This document shows positions 35,722 to 43,713 of a stretch of DNA of 64,000 bases, one piece after another. Made by a program: the position numbers and the translations under genes. Below the pieces are notes generated by a model. It saw only the letters and a program-made list of their open reading frames with translations, searched no databases and had not been told where the DNA came from. The stretch's first letter is position 1. Each line of letters begins with the position of its first letter. Origin of the DNA: an uncultured bacterium (lineage in GTDB: Bacteria > Planctomycetota > GCA-002687715); NCBI GenBank assembly GCA_902826835.1, contig CADEGH010000005.1, positions 98,006-162,005 on the forward strand, in the 5' to 3' direction.

Positions 35722-36740
35722 ACATGATCGAAATCGATGGTGCGAAGGGCGAGGGGGGCGGGCAGATCCTGCGATCCTCGCTGTCCCTCTCCCTCGTCAC
35801 GGGTAAGCCGTTTCGGATGGTGAAGATCCGCGCCGGACGATCCCGGCCGGGGCTACTCCGTCAGCATTTGGTCTGCGTGGAAGCGGCGGCCCAAATCAGT
35901 GGAGCCTCGGTCGAGGGGGCAGAGCTCGGATCGTCGACTCTCGGTTTCCATCCCGGTCCGGTGCGACCCGGGAACTACGAATTTGCCATCGGCAGCGCCG
36001 GCTCGACGGTGTTGGTGCTCCAGACCGTGCTGCCTGCGCTGTGGTCGGCAGCGGGGCCGTCTCGACTTGGCGTATCCGGGGGCACGCATAACCCGATGGC
36101 GCCCACCTTCGAGCACTTTCAGGCCGCGTTCCTGCCGGTCCTCCGTGCGCTCGGAATCGAGGTGCAAGCCCGCTTGGTTCGACCGGGTTTCTTTCCGGCC
36201 GGCGGCGGGGAGATCAGGCTTGAGGTGGCGGGAAGCGCCCGGCTACGACCTTGGGCGTGCAGGGAGCGCGGGCCGTTGCTCCGACGGATGGCCAACGCGC
36301 TGATCGCCCACGTTCCCAGGTCCGTGGCGGAGCGCGAACTGCGACGCCTTCAGGGCGGCTTGCAACTTCAAGCCGAAGAGTTGCAGATCTCGACCTGCGA
36401 CAGCGCGGGTCCGGGCAACGCCCTGGTCTTGGCACTCGAGTACGAGTCCACAACCGAGGTCGTCTCCGCTTTTGGCAGCAAAGGGAAACGAGCCGAGGAT
36501 GTAGCCGACGACCTCGTGAACGAGGCTCGCATTTGGCTCGAAGCGTCGGCCCCGATCGGTGAGCACCTCGCGGATCAACTGCTGCTTCCCCTCGCGCTCG
36601 GGAAGGGAGGAGAATTTGTCGCGGTGCGGGCGAGTGAACACTTGCGCACCAATGCGGAGCTGATCCCGCTATTTCTCCCGGCCGACATCCGCATCGAGAC
36701 GCGCGGCTGCGGTGCGCAGATACGCGTCCTCCAAAGCTAG
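35718..36740 (+). CDS. rtcA: RNA 3'-terminal phosphate cyclase RtcA
   Basis: 340 aa, normal for RtcA, which uses ATP to convert RNA 3'-phosphates to 2',3'-cyclic phosphates. ATG 35718 overlaps the rtcB stop (ATGA). Typical segments are EGGGQILRSSLSLS at the N-terminus, HFQAAFLPVL in the middle, PGNALVLALEYES, and the catalytic His in GEHLADQLLLPLALGKGG. The rtcR-rtcBA set is complete; no Ro60, Y RNA or tRNA-like element was seen beside it. Confidence 0.97.
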   Translation: MNMIEIDGAKGEGGGQILRSSLSLSLVTGKPFRMVKIRAGRSRPGLLRQHLVCVEAAAQISGASVEGAELGSSTLGFHPGPVRPGNYEFAIGSAGSTVLVLQTVLPALWSAAGPSRLGVSGGTHNPMAPTFEHFQAAFLPVLRALGIEVQARLVRPGFFPAGGGEIRLEVAGSARLRPWACRERGPLLRRMANALIAHVPRSVAERELRRLQGGLQLQAEELQISTCDSAGPGNALVLALEYESTTEVVSAFGSKGKRAEDVADDLVNEARIWLEASAPIGEHLADQLLLPLALGKGGEFVAVRASEHLRTNAELIPLFLPADIRIETRGCGAQIRVLQS

Positions 36741-37111
36741 TCGAGGACACCGCATAATGAGCCCCCATCCAGGGGGCCATCCAGTCGCAATGAGCACCAT
36801 GGGAATTCCGAATCCTCGTCCTGCACGTCCGGGGGCTGCTCTGAGCTCGATACGAAAGTTTGAGCGCCCGAGTGTCTCTCGCCAGGGCCCGGATCGAATG
36901 GGGGCACCTCGGGAATCCCTGACATGCTCTGCCCTTCTCCCCGCTCCGACTGCATGACTCGGAGCTGCGCGACAGTCTCCGTCACTGATTCCGAAGGGCC
37001 CGATCTGAATTCTCGAGGGCGCCTGATCGTGGAGCGACGCCTTGCTCCACAATTTGGCTTCATCCCAAATGCGACGACGAAGACCCGACTGTACCTGCGT
37101 TGCCCCAGCCG

Positions 37112-37130
37112 AAATGAGGCCTCATTTTTT
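37112..37130 (+). terminator. Terminator-like palindrome with T-run (or operator)
   Basis: AAATGAGG and CCTCATTT form a perfect 16-bp palindrome whose 3' arm runs into six T. As RNA the stem can extend with flanking CCG/CGG after a bulge. It could end the rtcBA transcript, although 370 bases away, or be an operator for the gene starting at 37245. Confidence 0.4.
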
Positions 37131-37182
37131 CGGGCAGAACTTCTCTTGATCGCGCGCGAGGATATGGTACTCTTTCTGTGCT

Positions 37183-37227
37183 GTGTCGGTTGCCGCACGA
37201 CTTCCGTGTCGGTTGCCGCACGACTTC
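37183..37227 (+). repeat. Two tandem copies of a 23-base unit
   Basis: The unit beginning GTGTCGGTTGCCGCACGA occurs twice in direct succession, with 22 of 23 bases identical. It ends 17 bases before the start of the small secreted protein gene, so it lies in the leader or promoter. Only two copies, with no spacers, so it is not a CRISPR array. Confidence 0.85.
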
Positions 37228-37244
37228 ATCGGTTGGAGAGAAGA

Positions 37245-37568
37245 ATGCGTCCGACAGCGTTCGTCTTAGTGCTCGCGCTACTCAATCCCCTCAACGCACT
37301 GACCTGCACGATCACCTTTCCGGCGAATTGTGATTGCACAGTCAATGGAAAAGTGGATGTGAGCTCAAGCGGCAACATCGTTTACGTGGATCTGAAAATA
37401 GGAACCGTGGCCTACTCCATGACGTTCTTTCAGACTGAGACAACCGCGGTTTGTGGGTACTGTGATCCTCCGACGGATACCAAAAAGGCTGGAGTCAAGC
37501 CGGTAACCGGCAAGACATGGGGTACGGTCATGGTCTGTGGTGACCCTGAGGGCGTTTGCTGCCCGTGA
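37245..37568 (+). CDS. Small secreted cysteine-rich protein
   Basis: 107 aa, no family recognised. ATG 37245 has GGAG six to nine bases upstream; an upstream ATG 37164 would place the tandem repeat in the coding region. A signal peptide covers about residues 1-18 (cleavage near LNA). The mature part of about 88 residues has eight Cys at 21, 29, 31, 70, 73, 98, 105 and 106, ending in CCP, consistent with several disulfides. The next gene starts within a few bases, suggesting co-expression. Toxin, inhibitor or structural roles cannot be told apart from the sequence. Confidence 0.6.
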   Translation: MRPTAFVLVLALLNPLNALTCTITFPANCDCTVNGKVDVSSSGNIVYVDLKIGTVAYSMTFFQTETTAVCGYCDPPTDTKKAGVKPVTGKTWGTVMVCGDPEGVCCP

Positions 37569-37576
37569 GAAAAAAC

Positions 37577-38014
37577 ATGCAAGCATCAGTGAAAGCGATC
37601 ATCGTTCTTTGTCTTGTCACGGCGAGTGTCCTCGGAATCGTCTCCTTCGCTCCGGGGGGAACATCGCGGGATCCGGCGCATTCGGAACGAACCATGCTGG
37701 GTTCGGAAATCCTCTTGCGAAAGCGGAGCGGTGGTACGACCGGGCTATCCACCGCCACATTCGAGTTGGTCGGTGATGCCTCATCCCTGCCGAACGCGCT
37801 CGCGATCTTCCGCTTGGTCTTCATCAACCCGGACAACGGCCTGTTGGCAGAAGTCTCCCGCCATGAGCGGCTCGACCGCGTCGTGTGGCCCGCGCGGTTG
37901 ACCAACACTGCCGCCTCAGGACAAACGACAACCGCGACTTTCTCGGTGCCGACCGCGGCCCTGAACGAATCGAGTGCCATAGAGAGCGGCTTGCAAATTG
38001 TGGTCACGGAATAG
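37577..38014 (+). CDS. Small exported or anchored protein of unknown function
   Basis: 145 aa from ATG 37577; GTG 37565, overlapping the upstream stop as GTGA, is an alternative. A hydrophobic segment at about 5-25 acts as signal or anchor. The rest is a single beta-rich domain (RLVFINPDNGLLAEVSR, TTTATFSVPTAAL) with no recognised family and no cysteines after the membrane segment. The start lies eight bases after the upstream gene, so the two are probably co-translated. Confidence 0.6.
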   Translation: MQASVKAIIVLCLVTASVLGIVSFAPGGTSRDPAHSERTMLGSEILLRKRSGGTTGLSTATFELVGDASSLPNALAIFRLVFINPDNGLLAEVSRHERLDRVVWPARLTNTAASGQTTTATFSVPTAALNESSAIESGLQIVVTE

Positions 38015-38410
38015 AGACTCCGGACGGCCTGGCGCCGGTGGCCTCTGACCGAAGGCCAGAAGGTACGGTCATACCCGTGGTTATGGCATCGGATCGGATG
38101 TCGTGACCCGTTCCCGAGCGGGCGACGCGGAGGCGCAGGGAATTGCGGACTTGGAGTGTGATTGTCAGGCTGCCAGCCTCTTGACGCAGTCAGGCGTGCG
38201 GGCTTTAATCCGAGCCAAAGAGCGTGCCGTCGTCCAGCGCACTGCCAGAGAATTGGCGAGCAGCCCGGCTGCTGCCCGATGAGTTCCGCCGACTTGGCGC
38301 AAGTGGGCGGGTCTTTGGTCTACGCTGGCAGTTCACTCCGTGCAGGCGTTGCAACTCGGGGGGACGGAAGAGCTCGAACGGGTCGCGCGAACTTCCCACG
38401 AAGACTCGAA
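38015..38410. other. Intergenic stretch with one possible micro-gene
   Basis: 396 bases between the second small protein gene and the radical SAM gene. Besides the possible 59-codon ORF at 38103-38282, there is a 6-bp hairpin at about 38040 (TGGCCT/AGGCCA) without a T-run. No promoter stood out. Confidence 0.35.
38103..38282 (+). CDS. Possible 59-residue ORF
   Basis: GTG-initiated ORF of 59 codons. The second half reads like a helical protein (TQSGVRALIRAKERAVVQRT then ARELASSPAAAR), unlike the Arg/Ser/Pro-rich non-coding frames nearby. Against it: no clear ribosome-binding site, third-position GC that looks lower than in neighbouring genes, and no recognised family. It could be a gene remnant. 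Orientation is the same as both flanking genes. Confidence 0.25.
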   Translation: MTRSRAGDAEAQGIADLECDCQAASLLTQSGVRALIRAKERAVVQRTARELASSPAAAR

Positions 38411-39865
38411 ATGAAGATCCTCCTGATCGATCTGAATTGGTTCGCCAGGTTCCCCACGCTGGCGGTCGGGTATTTGTCCTCTGTCCTTCGAGAAGCCGGG
38501 CACGAGGTTCGAGTCTTGTCACCGCTCGACAGTGGAGTCGTCGGGGTATCCCGCGAGGTCCCTCCCACGAATTGGAGTGTTTGGAAGGAGCGCATCACCC
38601 ACTCGACGAGTCCGTGGGTAATCACGGCCCGCCGAGCCTGGTCGCGGGCCGCCTCGTGGCGGGGCGACCTGAGCTCGAACCGAATTCGGGCCGCGCTGGA
38701 TTCGGAGTTGGCACTGAAGCCGCAACTGGTGCTGGTCTCGGCCTACCTCGCACACGAAGCTCTGCTCCGCATGATTGCGGCCCGGGTGAAAGAGAACGCC
38801 ATTCCCCTGATTCTCGGGGGGTCTTTTTTCTCCCACGATTTGGTTTCCGCCTTCTGGTCGACCATCCCCGGCGTGACCGCGGTGGTCGGCGGCGAAGTCG
38901 AGTCGAATCTGGCGGGCATGGTCGAGGCTGCCTCAAAGGGACTGGCCCTGTCGAATTGGCCGGGGCTTTGGTGGCAGGGTTCGAAGCCGGGACTGCCCTC
39001 GCCTTCGATCGCGAGTATCGACAGTATTCCCGAGCCGGACTTTGGCGACTTTCGATTTGGTCCGGCGCCGACGCGGATCATCCCGCTCCTCGCGACTCGT
39101 GGCTGCTCGCACGGCGTCTGCAAATTCTGTTCGGATATCGGCACCAGCAATGGTCGGGTGTTCCGGGCTCGCAATCCCGACTTGGTCGAAGCGGAAATGC
39201 TGGCCCAGGCCAAACGGCACGACGCTCATCATTTCCTGTTCGTCGATCTCAAGCTCAATGCTCCCGGGTCGGTATGGGAGAGCCTCCCGGAACGGATCCA
39301 AAGGTGGGATCGGCGCGTGAAATGGGCGGGCGCCGTCCATGTCGACGGTTCTGGTCGCCATGCGCTCTCTTTCGACCAACTGGAGCGCGCCTTTCGAAGC
39401 GGGCTCGTCCGCCTCACCACGGGACTGGAATCGGGGAGCCAGGCACTCCTCAATCGCATGGCCAAGGGAACGGAGCTCGCCACCACGGAGCGGTTTCTCT
39501 CCGACGCGGCGCAGGTGGGGATCAGTGTCCGCGTGACCTTGATCTTGGGGTATCCCGAAGAGACGGAGGCGGACCTCGAGGCGACGGCGGCATTCTTGGA
39601 CAAACATGGCGAGCGGATCGGGCGGGTCTCCGTGAATCGCTTCCACCTCCAGATGGGATCCCGTCTCTGGGAGCAGTGGGAAGCCGCGGGCAGCGCGACC
39701 CGGCAGTTGGCCGTGCAGCGCTTCGAGCGCGGCGATGCCTACTTGCACCAACCTCGGAGGAGCCGGGGGGCGAGACTCGCGGTGGCGCGAATCCTCGGGA
39801 CCGCGGCGCGGATCAACCGCCGTCCACTTCCGGATCATGCGCGGGGCTTCGAGGGCGCCATGTGA
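38411..39865 (+). CDS. B12-binding-type radical SAM protein
   Basis: 484 aa. The start at ATG 38411 (MKILLIDLNWF) is typical for a cobalamin-binding Rossmann domain, which spans about 1-150. The radical SAM domain follows with the cluster motif RGCSHGVCKFC, Cys232, Cys237 and Cys240, that is CX4CX2C rather than the common CX3CX2C; this spacing is known in cobalamin-dependent RiPP-maturase-like radical SAM proteins. TTGLESGSQALLNRMAKG and LILGYPEET are usual barrel segments. The substrate is unknown. It lies downstream of two small secreted protein genes on the same strand, 396 bases away. Confidence 0.85.
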   Translation: MKILLIDLNWFARFPTLAVGYLSSVLREAGHEVRVLSPLDSGVVGVSREVPPTNWSVWKERITHSTSPWVITARRAWSRAASWRGDLSSNRIRAALDSELALKPQLVLVSAYLAHEALLRMIAARVKENAIPLILGGSFFSHDLVSAFWSTIPGVTAVVGGEVESNLAGMVEAASKGLALSNWPGLWWQGSKPGLPSPSIASIDSIPEPDFGDFRFGPAPTRIIPLLATRGCSHGVCKFCSDIGTSNGRVFRARNPDLVEAEMLAQAKRHDAHHFLFVDLKLNAPGSVWESLPERIQRWDRRVKWAGAVHVDGSGRHALSFDQLERAFRSGLVRLTTGLESGSQALLNRMAKGTELATTERFLSDAAQVGISVRVTLILGYPEETEADLEATAAFLDKHGERIGRVSVNRFHLQMGSRLWEQWEAAGSATRQLAVQRFERGDAYLHQPRRSRGARLAVARILGTAARINRRPLPDHARGFEGAM

Positions 39866-39974
39866 CGAGGCGCGCGTCGGCGGGGACGGCTCGTCCCTCG
39901 GCGCGAATGGACGTGCCCTTTCGGCGTCACCGGTGCGTAGGATAGGAGTGCCCGCCGACTCCGAGGACTCCATC

Positions 39975-42650
39975 ATGATGCGCCTGATCTTGCCGCTCAG
40001 CTTGCTCTTGCTCTTGGTCGGCACGAGCGCGGGCCAATGTGTCGGCGACGCCAGCGCCTACCGCATGAACGGCCTCGCCGGAGAAGTGAATGCCCTCGCG
40101 TGGTTCGACGACGGAAACGGAGCGAGGCTGTACGCCGCTGGCACCGTCGCCCTGGATGCGAATCAGGCCCTGGTCGGAATAGCCCGCTTGGATGGTGCGC
40201 AGTGGACTCCCTTGCCGGGGCTGTCTACTCCCCTAGCCCCGGGAGCGGTGATCAACGACTTGTGCGTCCACGATGACGGATCCGGGCCGGCACTGTACGC
40301 CGGAGGGACGTTCACGACGATCGGGGGCCTGCCCGCGCAAAACCTCGCGCGGTGGAACGGCACGAATTGGAACGCGGTCAACTACCCGCGCACCGTGACG
40401 GCGCTCGCCTCGGGAGTTGGGCCGGCGGGCCCGGCGTTGTTTGTGGCGGGAGTGGACTGGTCGCTCTATCCAAGTCCGGTGGCGCACGTGGCCTCGCTGA
40501 TCGCCAATCAGTTCTTGATCGCCGGACTCTTCGACTCGGTTGTCAATGATCTGCACTTCCACGACGAGGGGCAGGGGCTGCGACTCTTCGCGGCCGGCAA
40601 TTTTTCGAGAGTGGATGGGGCACTCATGCCCGGAGTGGCGCGATTCGGCACGATGGGTTGGACGTCGGTGGGTGGGGGCATCGGCCCCAATACCGCGGTG
40701 CATGCGCTCGCCACCTTCGACGACGGCACGGGCAGTCGGCTCGTGTGTGCGGGCAGTTTCTCTCCCGCATTCGGAGGTCCGAGCACCGGCATCGCCGGGT
40801 GGAACGGGTCCCAGTGGTCCACCTTCGGGGTGGGCCTGGGCGGCCAGGTTTTCGACCTGGCGGTATTCGACGAGGGCCAAGGTCCGCGCCTTTGGGCGGC
40901 GGGCATCATTCCGGCGAGTGGCAACACGCCGCTTCAAAACGTCGCGGTGTGGGACGGCTTCAACTGGACCTCACCGCAGGGAGGCATTCTGACGTTCGAG
41001 GCCGAACTGGGAGTGGGAGTGAATCAAGGCGGAGTCCGGGCTTTGCTCGTGACCCCCGGCCAGAGCCCACGCCTGGTGGCGGGAGGTTCCTTCCTGCGGG
41101 CCGGCAACATCTTTGCCCGGTCGCTGGCCGCATTCCGACAGAGTCAATGGGAGCACGTTGGATCGGACTTCAGCGTGGACTTGCGGGGAATCACCACTTT
41201 CCAAACCATCGACGAGGGGGGAGGGCCGTCCCTGTTGATCGGCGGCAGCTTCCTATACGCCGGCGGATTTCCCTCGCGCGGGATCGCCCGCTTCGATGGT
41301 GGGAGCTTCAGCAGCTTCGGCGAAGGCATGCGCACCACGGCTTCCGGCCTAGCCGCGGTGGTTCACGCGATTGCCGTCTTCGACGACGGCTCCGGTCCCT
41401 CCATCTATGCCGCGGGGAGATTCGCGACGGCAGGAACACAAGCCTGCAACAACATCGCCCGGTGGGATGGTGCCGCTTGGCAACCAGTGGGTTCCGGGGT
41501 GGGCGTCGGAGGCGCCGATGTGGTCTATGCTCTCGAGGTCTGGAACGATGGCACCGGGAGCGCCCTTTACGTGGGCGGACAGTTCGTGATGGCGGGCGGC
41601 GTTGTTTGCAACAACATCGCGAAGTGGAATGGCTCCACTTGGTCCGCCCTCGGCTCGGGATTCCGGGTGCCTCCGGGTCCTCCGTGGAATGGCTATTCCA
41701 CGGTGCGCGACCTCCAGGTGTTCGATGACGATTTGGGCGAGGCACTCTATGCTGGCGGATTGTTCACCGAGGTGAACGGATTTCCGGCTCGCCATTTGGC
41801 TCGTTTCGCCGGCGGCCAATGGAGTGCGGGCTTCGGCCCGACTTCCCCGAACGCGCAGATCGAAGTGAGTTGTTTGGCGGTGCACGCGGATGCCCAGGAG
41901 CGACCGAAGTTGTGGGTCGGGGGCTATTTTTCGCAAGTGAATGGTGGGTTGGCCAACCAGGCGCTCGTTCGGTTCAACGGTGAATTTTCGGTGAACGGAT
42001 TCGAGTTCTTGCCTACGCCTCCGCGCCCGCTCCTGAACACGGCGACGATGCTCTCGACGATGACCGCGGCGGGACCGACTCTCATGGTCGGTGGATACAC
42101 CTACTCGCTGCCGGGACAGCCCGACAACACCCTGCTGCTCCAGTGGTCCGGCGGGGCTTGGACCGAGCGGGTGAGTGGCTTGGACAGTTTTCCACGCGCC
42201 ATGGCGATTTACGACCGGGGTCTCGGTCCGCGGCTGATGCTCGGGACATCGGGAGCGCTCTCATTTGGGCTCCGAAGCCTCTCCGAGTTCGATTGCGGAT
42301 TTCGAAGACCGGCTTTGCAACTGGCGGCCGAGGCGGGAACTGGAACCTGGATCCTCGATCGCGGTTTGACCATCGGGCGCACTTACCATCATTTCATCAG
42401 CGCCGACACCTGCACCCTGCCAGGGAGCGGTCCATTCCTGGGACTCTGCTCGTCGGATTGGAACCTGCTCATCGCCCAGTATTTCCTGCCGCCGGGCTAT
42501 CTCCCGTTCCACTTCGTGGCAGATCGGATGACCTACGAACTTGGTCCCTATTCCGGCCTGCCAAGTCTCCTAATCGATGTCGTGTTGCTCGAAGAGACGC
42601 CCGGGCTCATCTCGGGACTCTCATCAGTGGAGCGCATCTTGTTGCCGTGA
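39975..42650 (+). CDS. Secreted propeller-like repeat protein
   Basis: 891 aa. Signal peptide about 1-20 (MMRLILPLSLLLLLVGTSAG). GAGGA lies about seven bases before the ATG. The mature protein carries about 14 repeats of roughly 45-65 residues built on the pattern FDDGxGPxLYAGGxF followed by an IARWDGxxW unit, for example VHDDGSGPALYAGGTF, FDDGSGPSIYAAGRF and WNDGTGSALYVGGQF. This resembles kelch or similar beta-propeller blades, but an exact family is not assigned. A C-terminal region of about 110 residues is distinct. Role at the cell surface, such as adhesion or glycan binding, is inference only. Confidence 0.82.
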   Translation: MMRLILPLSLLLLLVGTSAGQCVGDASAYRMNGLAGEVNALAWFDDGNGARLYAAGTVALDANQALVGIARLDGAQWTPLPGLSTPLAPGAVINDLCVHDDGSGPALYAGGTFTTIGGLPAQNLARWNGTNWNAVNYPRTVTALASGVGPAGPALFVAGVDWSLYPSPVAHVASLIANQFLIAGLFDSVVNDLHFHDEGQGLRLFAAGNFSRVDGALMPGVARFGTMGWTSVGGGIGPNTAVHALATFDDGTGSRLVCAGSFSPAFGGPSTGIAGWNGSQWSTFGVGLGGQVFDLAVFDEGQGPRLWAAGIIPASGNTPLQNVAVWDGFNWTSPQGGILTFEAELGVGVNQGGVRALLVTPGQSPRLVAGGSFLRAGNIFARSLAAFRQSQWEHVGSDFSVDLRGITTFQTIDEGGGPSLLIGGSFLYAGGFPSRGIARFDGGSFSSFGEGMRTTASGLAAVVHAIAVFDDGSGPSIYAAGRFATAGTQACNNIARWDGAAWQPVGSGVGVGGADVVYALEVWNDGTGSALYVGGQFVMAGGVVCNNIAKWNGSTWSALGSGFRVPPGPPWNGYSTVRDLQVFDDDLGEALYAGGLFTEVNGFPARHLARFAGGQWSAGFGPTSPNAQIEVSCLAVHADAQERPKLWVGGYFSQVNGGLANQALVRFNGEFSVNGFEFLPTPPRPLLNTATMLSTMTAAGPTLMVGGYTYSLPGQPDNTLLLQWSGGAWTERVSGLDSFPRAMAIYDRGLGPRLMLGTSGALSFGLRSLSEFDCGFRRPALQLAAEAGTGTWILDRGLTIGRTYHHFISADTCTLPGSGPFLGLCSSDWNLLIAQYFLPPGYLPFHFVADRMTYELGPYSGLPSLLIDVVLLEETPGLISGLSSVERILLP

Positions 42651-42970
42651 TTTCCGACGGCGGTGCCGCCGCCCACGGATCGATGTCGGTTGCGGGGTGG
42701 GGGGAAAAAAAGGAAGCGGGGCCCTCGAGGCTGCGCTCGAGGACCCCGCTGTCACCCACCCACGGGCGAAACGAAGGGGGAGTTCAAGGAGGAGACCCTT
42801 CGTTCCAACCTTCAGGAGCCGGGCGGTGAAACCAGGCTCCCTCTTGTACGGAAGCGCGGCACCAGGCGGAGATCCGATCAGCGCCCGGTGCCGCTGACGT
42901 GAGAGTTGTACCCCGGGACTCGGCGATCGGCGAAGAACTTGAGCAGGAACTTCCCGAAAAATCGGGAGGG
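42651..42970. other. Intergenic region between convergent genes
   Basis: 320 bases separating the propeller protein gene (plus) and the DUF4956 gene (minus). It contains one strong minus-strand terminator (42705-42749). Nothing gene-like was found in the rest. Confidence 0.5.
42705..42749 (-). terminator. Rho-independent terminator of the CotH/VTC operon
   Basis: On the minus strand a 14-position stem (GCGGGG and CCTCGAG arms with one mismatched pair, loop of six) is followed three to four bases later by seven T. It lies about 220 bases past the DUF4956 stop and is the evident end of the operon starting at 48411. Confidence 0.85.
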
Positions 42971-43660
42971 TCAATCGTCGTCGTCCAGGTTCTCGCCGAA
43001 GCTCAAACTGACGCGCTTCACGTGCGGCACGTCGTGGAGAGCGTCGACGAGTTCGGAACCGCGCCCGCGATCCAGATCGATGGCAAAGAGCAGGCGCGTT
43101 CCTCCGTCGCGCCCGCCTCGCGATTCAATCAGGCGGTGCCCCTTCGTGACGTCGCCCAGCACTGACTCGATGGCGGCTTGGTAATCGCCGGCCTCGTCGA
43201 AGCGGAGATCCAGGCGGGCATTGCCTTCCACGGCCGCCGATTCGTCACCCGGTCCCGGGCGCTTCGCGTTCAGGATGAGGATCGCTCCGCCCACGATGAC
43301 GATGCCACTCACCGCGATTTGCCAATTGAAGGCTCCGGCGGCGAGCCCGACTGCGACCGAAAAGATCACGTAGGCCGTGTCGCGAATGTCTCGGACCGGA
43401 GTTCGAAATCTCACGATCGCGAGGGTGCCGACCAAGGTAAAGGCCTTGGCAGTGTTGTCGCCGACCGCCATCGTCACGAGGGTGATCAGCATCGAGAGCA
43501 GAGTCAGGGTCGCGGCGAGGCCCGGTGTGCGCAAGCGATGGCGGGTGCTGAAGAGGTAGAGGAGGCCAACGACCGTCCCCAATCCGCCGGCCAAGAGAAG
43601 ATGGAGCGCCGGGGCGACGAAACCTGACCAGTCTACGAGCGGTTCGGATGCGAGAATCAT
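42971..43660 (-). CDS. DUF4956 family membrane protein
   Basis: 229 aa. Several membrane helices fill about residues 12-135, followed by a soluble ferredoxin-like C-terminal domain (about 150-225). The family core is visible in TLVGTLAIVRFRTPVRDIRDTAY, written here as LVGTLAIVRFRTP then RDIRDTAYVIF. DUF4956 genes are regularly found beside VTC-domain polyphosphate polymerase genes, as here (53 bases downstream of it), and a role in polyphosphate or membrane transport has been suggested from that linkage. It is the last gene before the terminator. Confidence 0.88.
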   Translation of the reverse strand: MILASEPLVDWSGFVAPALHLLLAGGLGTVVGLLYLFSTRHRLRTPGLAATLTLLSMLITLVTMAVGDNTAKAFTLVGTLAIVRFRTPVRDIRDTAYVIFSVAVGLAAGAFNWQIAVSGIVIVGGAILILNAKRPGPGDESAAVEGNARLDLRFDEAGDYQAAIESVLGDVTKGHRLIESRGGRDGGTRLLFAIDLDRGRGSELVDALHDVPHVKRVSLSFGENLDDDD

Positions 43661-43713
43661 GGGGACCCCGGAGAGTAAAGGCGGAGAATGAGGCGCGAGG
43701 GCGCCCCTCGACC

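Larger units (their letters stand above)
36741..37244. other. Long intergenic region with palindrome and tandem repeat
   Basis: 504 bases downstream of rtcA without a convincing gene. It contains a small GC hairpin just after rtcA (36761-36777, no T-run), a perfect 16-bp palindrome followed by T (37112-37130), and a 23-base tandem duplication (37183-37227) immediately before the small secreted protein gene. Confidence 0.45.

Noticed and set aside
37183..37227. Direct repeats considered as a CRISPR start
   Set aside because: Only two copies, directly adjacent with no spacer, and no cas genes in the window.
38224..39945. A 573-codon plus-strand frame overlapping the radical SAM gene
   Set aside because: Ser/Arg/Gly-rich shadow frame; the other frame carries the cobalamin and radical SAM motifs.
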